DNA of 64,000 nucleotides from Terasakiella pusilla DSM 6293 (lineage in GTDB: Bacteria; Pseudomonadota; Alphaproteobacteria; Rhodospirillales; Terasakiellaceae): the NCBI RefSeq assembly GCF_000688235.1, contig NZ_JHYO01000007.1, positions 62,001-126,000 on the forward strand, in the 5' to 3' direction. A model generated the notes under the pieces. That model saw only the letters and a list, made by a program, of their open reading frames with translations, had not been told where the DNA came from and ran no database searches. The translations under genes and the position numbers were made by a program. Positions 37,754-47,070 of this stretch are shown here, one piece after another. Position 1 is the stretch's first letter. Every line of letters begins with the position of its first letter.

Positions 37754-39082
37754 GTGTCAAATCAAGCGCTCCAATACGTCCACTTCAAGCCCAAATCCGT
37801 CCTGTTCAAAGAAGGGGAAAAGCCTGACTTCGCCTATATCATCAAAAAGGGAAACGTGCGCATTTCCAAACGCGGGCCAAGCGGTAAAAAAATCTCAATC
37901 GCAAAAGCCGGGCAGGGCAATATCGTTGGTGAAATGGCGATTATTGCTGACAGTCCGCGCTCGGCAACTGTCGTCGCCATCGACACAGTCGAGGCAATTG
38001 CGATCAACAAAACATCCTTTGACACAAAGCTAAAGTCAGCCGATCCCTTTCTTCACTCGCTGATTTCAACAGTCATTAAGCGCCTACGCAAAACGTCAGA
38101 TCACACCGTCGCTCTCTATGATAAAGTGCGCGAACAGGAGAAAAACAGCCTAATCACGGTGCAACCCAGCAAGAAAAAAGAAGTAACAAAAGAAGGCATC
38201 TCACGCGTAAACCTGTTGTTGGCTGATCCAAACCGGCAAACTCGGCACGGATTACGAAGCGGTCTCTTTAGCCACGGTTTTCGCGATATCTGTGACACCA
38301 GCATCTACCAACAAATTACTGAACAGACCCGCCATAAGAACTTTGATCTGATTATCCTTGATGCCGCCTTTGGTATCTACGAGCTCACCACTCTCATCCA
38401 AGAAATCAGACATGCAAAATCCAGCAAAAAACCATTTGCGACTATTCTGGTGATTACAGAGAAACACCAGACTGAACTCCATGATCCTCTGCGCCATAGC
38501 GGGTGTGATGAAATTCTCACCAAACCACTCTCTATGATGGATATCATCGGCTTCATTGACAATATGATCCAAAATAATGCACGTACTTTTATTGTGACCC
38601 GTGACTATGCTGGCCCCGACCGCCCCAATTACAAAGACCACACGGCGCAAGACGCCCCGCGCTTTCGCCCCCCAAACAGCCTTGTCGCTAAAATGGTCAA
38701 TCGTGTTGACTGCAAGGTCGTAGATGAAGCCATCCAAAAAGCTTCTCTCCAATTCAACGAGATGAAAATTGAACGCCACCTTGTGCAAATCGATTGGTTA
38801 CTCAAACAGCTTGGTTCCACCGATTGCCCTCCACATGATATGCACTATCTGTTCGATCAGATTGAACAGGCAATCAACGACCTCATCCTACGGACACAAG
38901 CTAGCCGTTTTGACGAGGCGCGAAAAATTTGTCACAAACTTAAACAGGCACTCTCATCCCCTTGTTTGCAAAAAATTACATCCCTCTACCAACTTTTGCT
39001 CCAGTGCTTCCCACAAAACACCACACCGCATGCAATCAGCACGTCAATTCTTCCACCTCACTCGACGGCCTCTCTTTCATGA
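37754..39082 (+). CDS. Cyclic-nucleotide-binding and receiver-domain protein
   Basis: This 442-residue soluble protein has an N-terminal cNMP-binding domain (about 8-120) with an intact phosphate-binding cassette, GEMAIIADSPRSATVVA (Arg69). A receiver-like domain follows (about 150-275) with acid D158, phospho-acceptor D203 in FDLIILDAAFG, T235 and K257 in EILTKPLS. The C-terminal 120 residues are helical and contain a histidine-phosphotransfer-like HKLKQAL around H394, though that resemblance is weak. There is no DNA-binding helix-turn-helix, so it may relay cAMP or c-di-nucleotide state to a phospho-signalling partner. It is monocistronic. I know no named family with this exact arrangement. 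Confidence 0.8.
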   Translation: MSNQALQYVHFKPKSVLFKEGEKPDFAYIIKKGNVRISKRGPSGKKISIAKAGQGNIVGEMAIIADSPRSATVVAIDTVEAIAINKTSFDTKLKSADPFLHSLISTVIKRLRKTSDHTVALYDKVREQEKNSLITVQPSKKKEVTKEGISRVNLLLADPNRQTRHGLRSGLFSHGFRDICDTSIYQQITEQTRHKNFDLIILDAAFGIYELTTLIQEIRHAKSSKKPFATILVITEKHQTELHDPLRHSGCDEILTKPLSMMDIIGFIDNMIQNNARTFIVTRDYAGPDRPNYKDHTAQDAPRFRPPNSLVAKMVNRVDCKVVDEAIQKASLQFNEMKIERHLVQIDWLLKQLGSTDCPPHDMHYLFDQIEQAINDLILRTQASRFDEARKICHKLKQALSSPCLQKITSLYQLLLQCFPQNTTPHAISTSILPPHSTASLS

Positions 39083-39149
39083 GAATAGCTCTGGACTTCC
39101 TAAAAATTGGGACTAAATTAGGGAAAAATTGACAACGTGATCGTGAACA

Positions 39150-39347
39150 ATGAAACGCAGAGTACAGCTTTCAAACGTCTATTTCGAAATCAGGCAGTAT
39201 GGCAAATACCTGCGCGTTGCCGCTATTGATCCAAACAGTGGCACCGAGGCCCATTCCACCGGCCCGGTGACTATGGGCGAAGAAGTGCTTAAACGTGCCG
39301 CACACCGTAAGCTGGAATATATCCTGACAAAAAAGCTCCCTGATTAA
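39150..39347 (+). CDS. Small conserved alphaproteobacterial protein (DUF6898-like)
   Basis: A 65-residue basic protein: MKRRVQLSNVYFEIRQYGKY, then LRVAAIDPNSGTEAHSTGPV and AHRKLEYILTKKL. The pattern of a beta segment (VYFEIRQYGKYLRVAAIDPNSG), GPVTMGE and a C-terminal helix ending in Lys/Arg resembles a small alphaproteobacterial family that I know as DUF6898. It has no signal peptide or membrane segment. It lies between the cNMP-receiver gene and the liv operon and may be translated alone. Function is unknown. Confidence 0.65.
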   Translation: MKRRVQLSNVYFEIRQYGKYLRVAAIDPNSGTEAHSTGPVTMGEEVLKRAAHRKLEYILTKKLPD

Positions 39348-39750
39348 GCTACTCAGAATCGTTCTGAAGCGCTATCAAAGGAAAAATTAATACAAATCAA
39401 ATCCAAAACTTACGGAATAATAATTCCGCAAGGGGCCTAATATTATAATTTTTTTACATTTTTGACGTTTTCAACTCAAACAACGCTCAATCTCTGCGTT
39501 GAAAAAACCATTTTTCTTGACAACCTTCCCGGCTCCGATAGAGTCAAAATCAATACATAAGGGCAAAAAAACACGCCCTATAAATTAAACTTTCGGGTCC
39601 CCATAGGCTTGGGATCTAGAAAACTTGGTTAGGCTACATCTGGTGGGAAATTGTTTTGTCTGAAAACATTTCACCTCGCAATTACTTTATCGTCTCGTTT
39701 GCGGGACCATTTGTTGCTGCGCCACTAGTGAGAGACTTTTAAAGGCAAAA
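39348..39750. other. Leader and promoter region of the liv operon
   Basis: This 403-bp gap has no convincing open frame. From the left it holds a small inverted repeat (CGGAAT-AATA-ATTCCG near 39413-39428), then CAACGC and GCGTTG arms followed by A6 (about 39481-39506), which may end the upstream transcript. A promoter-like TTGACA/TAGAGT pair follows at 39517-39544. The remaining 200 bp would be a long transcribed leader, with GGTCCC/GGGATC complementarity near 39596-39616. AAAGG before the ATG is the ribosome site. Confidence 0.45.
39517..39544 (+). promoter_or_regulatory. Putative sigma-70 promoter of the liv operon
   Basis: TTGACA at 39517-39522 and TAGAGT at 39539-39544 have a 16-bp spacer, 207 bp upstream of livH. 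The match to the -35 box is exact; the -10 box is weak. Confidence 0.4.
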
Positions 39751-40665
39751 ATGGAATATTTCACCCAACAGTTAATCAATGGTGTCACATTGGGCTCAAT
39801 CTACGGATTGATCGCAATCGGTTACACCATGGTTTACGGGATCATCGGTATGATCAACTTCGCACACGGCGAAATCTATATGATCGGTGCGTTTGTTTCG
39901 ATGATCACGTTTCTTGTTCTCACCCTCGTGGGTGGGATCTGGCTTCCACTGGCACTTCTCGCCGCATTAATTATGGCGATGCTCTTCACCTCCATCTGGG
40001 GATGGACGGTTGAACGTATGGCCTATCGCCCGCTTCGCGGTTCATTCCGTCTCGCACCGCTGATCTCAGCCATTGGTATGTCGATTTTTCTGCAAAACCT
40101 GGTGCAGGTACTACAAGGCGCACGCGTTAAGCCGCTCCAACCGCTCATTTCAGGCGGTTTTGAGATTATGGAAAAAGACGGCTTCACCGTTACCATCAGC
40201 TATCTGCAAATTTTCATCATCGTCCTGACAATCGTCCTGATGACAATTTTCACGTTGCTGATCAACAAAACATCACTGGGCCGCGCACAACGCGCAACAG
40301 AACAAGACCGTACAATGGCTGCCCTTATCGGCGTCAACGTTGACCGTACGATCTCCACAACCTTTGTCATGGGCGCTGCGCTTGCAGCCGTTGCAGGCTT
40401 GATGGTTACCCTTTACTATGGTGTGATCGACTTTTACATCGGCTTCCTTGCCGGTATGAAAGCCTTTACAGCAGCCGTATTGGGCGGCATCGGCTCTATT
40501 CCGGGTGCGATGCTCGGTGGGTTGTTGATCGGCCTGATCGAAGCCTTCTGGTCCGGTTACTTCACCATTGAATACAAGGATGTTGCAGCATTCTCTATTC
40601 TCGTTCTGGTGTTGATTTTCCGTCCGACCGGTCTTCTTGGTAAACCCGAAATCGAGAAGGTGTAA
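39751..40665 (+). CDS. livH: Branched-chain amino acid ABC transporter permease LivH
   Basis: This 304-residue permease of the high-affinity leucine/isoleucine/valine importer has about eight membrane segments. The N-terminal TQQLINGVTLGSIYGLIAIGYTMVYGIIGMINFAHGE is the hallmark of LivH. GRAQRATEQDRTMAALIGVNVDRT is the cytoplasmic coupling loop that contacts the ATPases, and LGGIGSIPGAMLGGLLIGLIEAF follows. It is the first gene of the livHMGF-DUF6867-livJ group and begins after a 400-bp leader. Confidence 0.97.
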   Translation: MEYFTQQLINGVTLGSIYGLIAIGYTMVYGIIGMINFAHGEIYMIGAFVSMITFLVLTLVGGIWLPLALLAALIMAMLFTSIWGWTVERMAYRPLRGSFRLAPLISAIGMSIFLQNLVQVLQGARVKPLQPLISGGFEIMEKDGFTVTISYLQIFIIVLTIVLMTIFTLLINKTSLGRAQRATEQDRTMAALIGVNVDRTISTTFVMGAALAAVAGLMVTLYYGVIDFYIGFLAGMKAFTAAVLGGIGSIPGAMLGGLLIGLIEAFWSGYFTIEYKDVAAFSILVLVLIFRPTGLLGKPEIEKV

Positions 40666-40671
40666 CGTCGT

Positions 40672-41982
40672 ATGTCAGTTCAAAACCAAAAACTAGATAT
40701 GTTATCCTTATTAAAGGAATCTGGGCTTGCTGCACTCATTGCCGCAGCACTGGCCCTGCCACTGGCAGGCTTTAAAACTTTCGACGTCAACGGCACCTTG
40801 ACAGCTGAAACTCGTTTCAACTGGGTTTTAGTTGCTGCTGTTGTCGTCTTTTTTGGACGCATGGCAATTTCCATCGGTCAAAAGACATTTTTCCCAAGTA
40901 TGGGGCAGGCGGCGGGAGGTGCTGCGGGTTCCATTGGGGATGTCATCAATCAAAACCGGACGCTGTTACTCTGCCTGTTGTTGGCAGCTGTCATCATCTT
41001 TCCGTTCACCCCCATGGCAAACCGCCATTCCCTTGACCTTGCCGTCTACGTCTTGATTTACGTGATGCTCGGTTGGGGCCTCAACATTGTAGTTGGGCTT
41101 GCGGGTCTACTTGACCTTGGCTATGTGGCTTTTTATGCCGTTGGTGCCTATTCCTACGCTTTGTTGGCCACTACTTATGACCTGTCCTTCTGGATCTGTC
41201 TGCCACTGGCAGGGATCTTTGCGGCAAGCTTCGGGATTATCCTCGGCTTCCCGGTCCTTCGCTTACGTGGGGATTATCTTGCCATTGTGACCCTTGGCTT
41301 CGGGGAAATTATCCGCGTTGTCCTGTTAAACTGGTATGAATTTACGGGTGGTCCAGACGGCATTTCCTCCATTCCGAAACCAACTTTCTTCGGCTTGGCT
41401 GAATTCTCTCGCAGTGGTTCGGACGGTCTGCCGCCATTCCATGAATTGTTCGGGATTGAATATTCCTCCCTACACAAGTTCATGTTCTTCTACTTCCTCA
41501 TTTTAGCACTCGCGTTGGTCACCAACCTGTTTACACTCCGCATTCGTAAACTGCCTGTTGGCCGTGCGTGGGAAGCATTGCGTGAAGATGAAACCGCTTG
41601 TCGCTCCCTTGGCATCAACCCGACAAACACCAAACTTTCTGCTTTTGCGATTGGCGCGATGTTTGCTGGTTTTGCAGGTTCATTCTTTGCGACACGACAA
41701 GGCTTCATCAGTCCAGAATCCTTCACCTTCATTGAATCTGCGATTATTCTTGCCATCGTTGTTCTGGGGGGAATGGGCTCTCAGGTCGGTGTTGTTCTCG
41801 CCTCCATCGTGCTGGTCCTTGGCCCAGAAATCTTCCGTGAACTTGCAGAATACCGCATGCTTGCGTTTGGTGGCTTGATGGTTCTCGTTATGGTGTGGAA
41901 ACCCAAAGGGCTGATGTCCAAACGTAATCCAACCGTCCTAATGCACAACGACACCAACGCCAAACAGGGAGCTGCGAAATGA
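40672..41982 (+). CDS. livM: Branched-chain amino acid ABC transporter permease LivM
   Basis: This 436-residue permease has an N-terminal extension with an extra hydrophobic part (about 15-60), then the LivM core: LAVYVLIYVMLGWGLNIVVGLAGLLDLGYVAFYAVGAYS, LRLRGDYLAIVTLGFGEIIRVVLLN, and the coupling loop VGRAWEALREDETACRSLGINPTNTKLSAFAIGA. The length fits the long LivM type common in alphaproteobacteria. It starts 6 bp after livH and overlaps livG by ATGA. Confidence 0.96.
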   Translation: MSVQNQKLDMLSLLKESGLAALIAAALALPLAGFKTFDVNGTLTAETRFNWVLVAAVVVFFGRMAISIGQKTFFPSMGQAAGGAAGSIGDVINQNRTLLLCLLLAAVIIFPFTPMANRHSLDLAVYVLIYVMLGWGLNIVVGLAGLLDLGYVAFYAVGAYSYALLATTYDLSFWICLPLAGIFAASFGIILGFPVLRLRGDYLAIVTLGFGEIIRVVLLNWYEFTGGPDGISSIPKPTFFGLAEFSRSGSDGLPPFHELFGIEYSSLHKFMFFYFLILALALVTNLFTLRIRKLPVGRAWEALREDETACRSLGINPTNTKLSAFAIGAMFAGFAGSFFATRQGFISPESFTFIESAIILAIVVLGGMGSQVGVVLASIVLVLGPEIFRELAEYRMLAFGGLMVLVMVWKPKGLMSKRNPTVLMHNDTNAKQGAAK

Positions 41983-42854
41983 GTGATCAATCACATGAAG
42001 TTTCCGGCGTTCCGCTGCTGGAAGTAGAACATCTAACTATGCGCTTCGGTGGCCTTGTTGCCATTGGTGATCTTTCTTTCACTGCGATGCGCGAACAAAT
42101 CACGGCTCTCATCGGGCCAAACGGGGCAGGGAAAACCACTGTTTTTAACTGTCTGACAGGTTTTTACAAACCAACCGAAGGGCGCCTGACGCTTCATCAT
42201 CCAGTCAAGCAGGAACAGTATTATCTGGAACAAATGGATGGGTTCCGCATTCCGCAAGTTGCGGGCGTTGCACGGACCTTCCAAAACATCCGCCTGTTTG
42301 GCAACATGACCGTTCTGGAAAACCTGCTGGTTGCCCAGCACAACAAACTGATGGTCGAGTCCGGTTTCTCTGTCTTCGGTCTGTTGGGGTTGAAAAAATA
42401 CCGCAAAGCCGAAGCTGAAGCGATTGAACTGGCAAAATACTGGCTGGATCGCGTGGGTCTATATGACAAGGCGGACTGGAACTCATCCAACCTGCCATAC
42501 GGTGACCAACGTCGTCTGGAAATTGCACGCGCGATGTGCACACGTCCACAGGCCTTGTGCCTCGACGAACCGGCCGCCGGTCTAAACCCCAAAGAAACAT
42601 TAGAGATGAACGAGCTTTTCCACTTCATTAAGGAAGAAGAAAAGATCGGTCTGCTGTTGATTGAACACGATATGTCCATGGTTATGGAAGTTTCCGACCA
42701 TGTTGTCGTTATCGATTACGGGCGCAAAATCTCTGACGGGACACCAGATCATGTTAAAAATGATCCGGCGGTTATCCGTGCCTACCTCGGTGAAGAAGAA
42801 GATGAAGAGCTACCGCCAGAAGTTGCCCAGGATTTTGAAGGGGAGAACGCCTAA
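41979..42854 (+). CDS. livG: Branched-chain amino acid ABC transporter ATP-binding protein LivG
   Basis: This 291-residue ATPase has Walker A (IGPNGAGKTTVFNCL), a Q-loop region (RTFQNIRLFGNMTVLENLLVAQHNK, typical of LivG), a degenerate signature (LPYGDQRRLEIARAM) and Walker B (ALCLDEPAAGLNPKE) followed by the H-loop (LLIEHDMSMVMEV). An acidic tail (EEEDEELPPEVAQDFEGENA) extends the C-terminus beyond the usual length. It pairs with LivF as a heterodimer. Start and stop both overlap neighbours, so translation of livM-livG-livF is coupled. Confidence 0.97.
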   Translation: MSDQSHEVSGVPLLEVEHLTMRFGGLVAIGDLSFTAMREQITALIGPNGAGKTTVFNCLTGFYKPTEGRLTLHHPVKQEQYYLEQMDGFRIPQVAGVARTFQNIRLFGNMTVLENLLVAQHNKLMVESGFSVFGLLGLKKYRKAEAEAIELAKYWLDRVGLYDKADWNSSNLPYGDQRRLEIARAMCTRPQALCLDEPAAGLNPKETLEMNELFHFIKEEEKIGLLLIEHDMSMVMEVSDHVVVIDYGRKISDGTPDHVKNDPAVIRAYLGEEEDEELPPEVAQDFEGENA

Positions 42855-43564
42855 TGCTTAAGTTCACAGATGTTCATACCCACTACGGCAGCATTCAAGC
42901 ACTCAAAGGGATCAACATTGAAATCAATGAAGGGGAAATCGTAACCCTGATCGGGGCCAACGGTGCCGGCAAGACGACCACCTTGATGACAATGTGCGGC
43001 CTTCCTCAGGCCTCCTCTGGGACGGTTACTTTTGAAGGTGAAGACATTACCAAAAAACCAACGGATAAAATCGTATCCAACGGTATTGCGGTATCGCCTG
43101 AAGGACGCCGTATCTTTCCGCGCATGACGGTTTTTGAAAACCTGCAAATGGGCGCGATTACAACAGACCCAAAATATTTCGAAGAAGATTTAGCACGTGT
43201 TTACAAACTGTTCCCGCGCTTGCAGGAACGTTTAACCCAACGTGGCGGCACCTTATCCGGTGGGGAACAGCAAATGCTGGCGATTGCACGCGCCTTGATG
43301 GCCCGTCCGCGTCTGCTCTTGCTCGACGAACCCTCACTGGGGCTGGCCCCACTGGTCGTGCGTCAAATTTTCGAAATCATCAAAGAGATTAACGAGAAAG
43401 AAAAAATGACCGTCTTTCTTGTTGAACAAAACGCCTACCATGCCCTGAAACTGGCCCACCGCGGCTACGTTCTGGTCAATGGTGAAGTCACCATGAGTGG
43501 GACGGGCCAAGAACTTCTGGCAAGTCCTGAAGTTCGCGCGGCCTACCTCGAAGGTGGACATTAA
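42854..43564 (+). CDS. livF: Branched-chain amino acid ABC transporter ATP-binding protein LivF
   Basis: This 236-residue ATPase has Walker A (IGANGAGKTTTLMTM), the LivF-type VSPEGRRIFPRMTVFENLQMGA, the ABC signature LSGGEQQMLAIARALMARPRLLLLDEPSLGLAPLVV with Walker B, and the H-loop FLVEQNAYHAL. It begins at the last base of livG (TAATG-type overlap) and precedes the DUF6867 gene by 11 bp. Confidence 0.97.
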   Translation: MLKFTDVHTHYGSIQALKGINIEINEGEIVTLIGANGAGKTTTLMTMCGLPQASSGTVTFEGEDITKKPTDKIVSNGIAVSPEGRRIFPRMTVFENLQMGAITTDPKYFEEDLARVYKLFPRLQERLTQRGGTLSGGEQQMLAIARALMARPRLLLLDEPSLGLAPLVVRQIFEIIKEINEKEKMTVFLVEQNAYHALKLAHRGYVLVNGEVTMSGTGQELLASPEVRAAYLEGGH

Positions 43565-43575
43565 GGAGATAAAAA

Positions 43576-43920
43576 ATGGAATCCATTACAGGTGTATCAC
43601 TTGGTGTCTTTCTAGGCTTAACTTGTTTTATTGCAGGCTTTTGCGCCTACATGACAGGTCAAGCACTGGCTTCAACGTGGCGCCCGATGTGGCAGCTTTT
43701 CCCCTACATGGTTTTGTTGGGATTAGCCGATCGCTTTTTAAGCTTTGCACTGTTTGACGGGCCTTTGCTGTCATTACAGGCCTACATCGTTGACACAGCC
43801 GTTCTCGTCCTCATTGCCGTCCTGTCTTTCATGGCGACAAGAGCCTCCAAAATGGTGGCTCAGTACCCGTGGCAGTACCAACGTGCAGGCTTGTTCAGCT
43901 GGAAAGAAATAAATGAATAA
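43576..43920 (+). CDS. DUF6867 small membrane protein of the liv operon
   Basis: This 114-residue protein has three hydrophobic segments (about 8-30, 42-62 and 68-88) and a hydrophilic tail (YPWQYQRAGLFSWKEINE). Its position between livF and the binding protein gene and the sequence STWRPMWQLFPYMVLLGLADRFL are typical of DUF6867, a membrane protein found in alphaproteobacterial branched-chain amino acid operons. Its role in transport is unknown. AAGGAG stands 8-9 bp before the ATG. A weak hairpin, CTATTG/CAATAG, lies after the stop (43933-43952). Confidence 0.85.
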   Translation: MESITGVSLGVFLGLTCFIAGFCAYMTGQALASTWRPMWQLFPYMVLLGLADRFLSFALFDGPLLSLQAYIVDTAVLVLIAVLSFMATRASKMVAQYPWQYQRAGLFSWKEINE

Positions 43921-44039
43921 TTGTGATTTTCTCTATTGAATTCAACCAATAGAAAGATCATAGTTTTTCCTGTTAATTTATTTAGCAGGTTTTTTGACGG
44001 ATTTAATAACTCCGTTTTTGATTAGGGAGACAATCAAAT

Positions 44040-45143
44040 ATGACCAAAACTTTCAAAACTTCACTTTTTGCCGCTGCAGCAGCAATTGCCTTGAGTGCAA
44101 ACGTTGCCCAAGCTGACATCAAAATCGCTGTCGCTGGTCCTTTCACAGGCCAACTGGCTTCTTTTGGTGAGCAGCTTAAGCGTGGCGCTGAAATGGCTGT
44201 TGAACACCTCAATGCCAAAGGCGGCGTCAACGGCGAAAAAGTAGAGCTGATCTACGGGGATGACCAATGCGATCCGAAACAGGCTGTGTCTGTTGCAAAC
44301 AACCTTGTAAACCAAGGTGTACAGTTTGTTGCTGGTCACTTCTGCTCTTCCAGCTCCATCCCGGCTTCTGACGTCTATAACGAAGAAGGCATCCCGATGA
44401 TCACGCCTGCGTCTACAAACCCGACGCTGACGGAAAAAGGCTATGATCGCGTTTATCGAGTTTGTGGTCGTGACGACCAACAAGGTAGCGTAGCTGGTGC
44501 TTATGTTGCCAAGGAATACGCTGACGCAAACATCGCGATCATCCACGACAAAACCGCTTACGGTAAAGGTCTGGCTGACGAGATGAAAAAAGCTCTGAAC
44601 GCTGCTGGTAAACAAGAAGCAATGTACGAGCCGATCACGGCTGGTGAAAAAGATTACTCTGCTTTGATTTCTAAACTGAAACAAAACAAAGTATCTGTTG
44701 TTTACCTCGGCGGGTATCACCCAGAAGGCGGCTTGATCGTTCGTCAAGCAAAAGAGCAAGGCCTCGACATGCAGCTGATCTCTGGTAATGCGCTGAACAG
44801 CCTTGAGTTCGGTTCTATCGCAGGTCAAGCTGGCGACGGCACAATCTTCATATTTGGTCCTGAGCCGCGTAACTTCCCGGAAGCACAAGAAGCTGTAAAC
44901 GCGTTTAAAGCAACTGGCTACGATCCGGAAGGCTACACACTTTACACTTACGCAACGATCCAAGCTTGGGCACAAGCTGCAACAGAAGCTGGCTCAGCTG
45001 ACGTTGACGCTGTTGCTTCCCAGCTGCACAAAACACGTTTCAAAACTGTGATCGGTGAATTCGCTTTCGATGCAAAGGGTGACACTGATGGCCGTGCGTA
45101 CGTTTGGTACGAGTGGAAAGACGGTAACTACGCAGAAAGATAA
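44040..45143 (+). CDS. livJ: Branched-chain amino acid ABC transporter substrate-binding protein
   Basis: This 367-residue periplasmic protein has a clear signal peptide (MTKTFKTSLFAAAAAIALSA, cleavage after NVAQA) and the Leu/Ile/Val-binding fold: IAVAGPFTGQLASFGEQLKRGAEMAVEHLNAKGGV, GHFCSSSSIPASDVYNEEGIPMITPASTNP with the ligand-contacting Ser/Thr residues, and AIIHDKTAYGKGLADEM. Codon use from here is more biased than in neighbours, in line with high expression of a binding protein. A strong terminator closes the liv group. Confidence 0.96.
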   Translation: MTKTFKTSLFAAAAAIALSANVAQADIKIAVAGPFTGQLASFGEQLKRGAEMAVEHLNAKGGVNGEKVELIYGDDQCDPKQAVSVANNLVNQGVQFVAGHFCSSSSIPASDVYNEEGIPMITPASTNPTLTEKGYDRVYRVCGRDDQQGSVAGAYVAKEYADANIAIIHDKTAYGKGLADEMKKALNAAGKQEAMYEPITAGEKDYSALISKLKQNKVSVVYLGGYHPEGGLIVRQAKEQGLDMQLISGNALNSLEFGSIAGQAGDGTIFIFGPEPRNFPEAQEAVNAFKATGYDPEGYTLYTYATIQAWAQAATEAGSADVDAVASQLHKTRFKTVIGEFAFDAKGDTDGRAYVWYEWKDGNYAER

Positions 45144-45170
45144 CTCTAAATCTTACTGTTAGAACCAAGA

Positions 45171-45203
45171 GCCCGACGAAAGAAATTTTCGTCGGGCTTT
45201 TTC
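45171..45203 (+). terminator. Intrinsic terminator of livJ
   Basis: GCCCGACGAAA and TTTCGTCGGGC form an 11-bp stem with a 5-nt loop and a T-run after it. Confidence 0.93.
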
Positions 45204-45271
45204 ATTGTCGCCTCTCAAACGCTGTGCTACATAATCCACAATCAAACGACCATTCATAAGGATTTAGGATC

Positions 45272-45718
45272 ATGGCTGCTGAGAAAATTGCCATTGCCTC
45301 TGACCACGGTGGCACAAATTTGAAACAAGCCATCATTGATGAGTTAAGCTCTAAAGGCTTTGACGTCCTTGATCTTGGCTGCGATGGGTCTGCCTCTGTG
45401 GATTACCCCGATTACGGCTATAAACTAGCAGAAGCCATTAAAAGCGGAACTGTTGCACGCGGTGTTGTCGTGTGCGGATCTGGTATCGGCATTTCAATTG
45501 CGGTCAACCGCTTCCCTGAAATTCGCTGCGCGCTCGTCCATGATCGCTTGGGCGCAAGCCTGTCGCGCGAACACAACAATGCAAACGTCATCGCATTCGG
45601 TGAACGTACAACAGGGGTCGCAACGGCCCTTGATGCACTAGACGCTTTTTTAAATACCGAATTCGAAGGCGGCCGTCACGAACGCCGTGTTGAAAAGCTT
45701 TCTAACCCGCCGCTTTGA
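45272..45718 (+). CDS. rpiB: Ribose 5-phosphate isomerase B
   Basis: RpiB interconverts ribose 5-phosphate and ribulose 5-phosphate in the pentose phosphate pathway. The 148 residues show IAIASDHGGTNLKQAI (phosphate and base residues), GVVVCGSGIGISIAVNR with the catalytic Cys, and CALVHDRLGASLSREHNNANVIAFGER. It precedes glyA by 56 bp, as in many alphaproteobacteria (rpiB-glyA-nrdR-ribD). Confidence 0.95.
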   Translation: MAAEKIAIASDHGGTNLKQAIIDELSSKGFDVLDLGCDGSASVDYPDYGYKLAEAIKSGTVARGVVVCGSGIGISIAVNRFPEIRCALVHDRLGASLSREHNNANVIAFGERTTGVATALDALDAFLNTEFEGGRHERRVEKLSNPPL

Positions 45719-45774
45719 AGCATAGGTCTTAAAAGCAAACTTCTTTTATCTCCTCAATGGAAAGGCTCACATAA

Positions 45775-47058
45775 ATGTCTTTTGAAAATTTTTTTACAGC
45801 TTCCTTAGCGGACTCAGACCCTGAAATCTATGCGTCTACCCGTGAAGAACTGGGCCGTCAACAGAACCAGATCGAACTGATCGCTTCTGAAAACATCGTA
45901 TCACGCGCTGTTATCGAAGCACAGGGTACAGTCCTGACAAACAAATACGCCGAAGGCTATCCGGGCCGCCGTTATTACGGTGGTTGCGAGTATGTAGACG
46001 TATCTGAAGGTCTTGCGATCGAACGTGCTAAAAAACTGTTTAACTGCGAGTATGTCAACGTACAGCCACACTCTGGCGCACAAGCGAACGGCGCTGTCTT
46101 TATGGCCCTGTTGCAGCCAGGCGATACCATCCTTGGCATGACACTGGCTTCCGGCGGTCACTTGACACACGGTGCGCCACCTGCACAATCTGGCAAATGG
46201 TTTAACGCGGTTCAATACGATGTTTCTCGCGAAACTCAACAGATCGATTATGATGAAGTCGAAGCAATTGCAGTTGAAAGCAAGCCGAAACTCATCATCG
46301 CTGGGGGGTCTGCCATCCCACGTCAGCTCGACTTTAAACGCTTCCGTGAAATCGCGGACAAAGTTGGCGCCTTGCTGATGGTTGATATGGCACACTTTGC
46401 CGGTCTGGTCGCTGGTGGTGCGCACCCAAGCCCGCTGCCTTACGCTGACGTTGTGACAACAACCACACACAAAACACTGCGCGGTCCGCGTGGCGGCATG
46501 ATCCTCTCCAACAATGTTGATCTGGGCAAAAAAATCAATTCTGCTGTCTTCCCAGGGCTGCAAGGTGGGCCGCTGATGCACGTCATCGCAGCCAAAGCCG
46601 TTGCCTTCGGTGAAGCTCTCCGCCCAGAGTTTAAAGACTATGCGGCACAAATTGTGAAGAATGCCCAAGCTTTGGCCGCTGTTTTGGTGGAACGTGGCTG
46701 TGACATCGTCACCGGCGGTACAGATACTCACTTGATGCTGGTTGACTTGCGCCCCAAAAAAGTGACCGGTAAAATGGCTGACGCCGCCCTAGAACGTGCG
46801 GGCATCACATGTAATAAAAACGGTATCCCGTTTGATCCGGAAAAGCCGATGGTCACATCCGGTATTCGTGTGGGTACACCGGCAGGCACCACACGTGGCT
46901 TTAAGGAAGAAGAGTTCAAACTGATCGGAAACCTAATCAGTGACGTACTGGACGGCCTTTCTGCCAACGGTGAAGACAACAACCAGGCTGTTGAACAGGA
47001 AGTTCGTGCAAAAGTCGCTGACTTGTGCGCTAAATTCCCGATCTACAAAGACCTGTAA
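45775..47058 (+). CDS. glyA: Serine hydroxymethyltransferase
   Basis: GlyA converts serine and tetrahydrofolate to glycine and methylene-THF. The 427-residue PLP enzyme carries [74 protein letters not shown] and the PLP Lys in [14 protein letters not shown]. No glycine riboswitch or other structured leader is visible in the 56-bp gap before it. It runs into nrdR after 12 bp. Confidence 0.97.
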   Translation: MSFENFFTASLADSDPEIYASTREELGRQQNQIELIASENIVSRAVIEAQGTVLTNKYAEGYPGRRYYGGCEYVDVSEGLAIERAKKLFNCEYVNVQPHSGAQANGAVFMALLQPGDTILGMTLASGGHLTHGAPPAQSGKWFNAVQYDVSRETQQIDYDEVEAIAVESKPKLIIAGGSAIPRQLDFKRFREIADKVGALLMVDMAHFAGLVAGGAHPSPLPYADVVTTTTHKTLRGPRGGMILSNNVDLGKKINSAVFPGLQGGPLMHVIAAKAVAFGEALRPEFKDYAAQIVKNAQALAAVLVERGCDIVTGGTDTHLMLVDLRPKKVTGKMADAALERAGITCNKNGIPFDPEKPMVTSGIRVGTPAGTTRGFKEEEFKLIGNLISDVLDGLSANGEDNNQAVEQEVRAKVADLCAKFPIYKDL

Positions 47059-47070
47059 GGAACGACGAAG

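Noticed and set aside
44061-44975. 304-codon minus-strand frame inside livJ
   Set aside because: It is the shadow of a highly biased coding sequence. The plus strand has signal peptide and family motifs.
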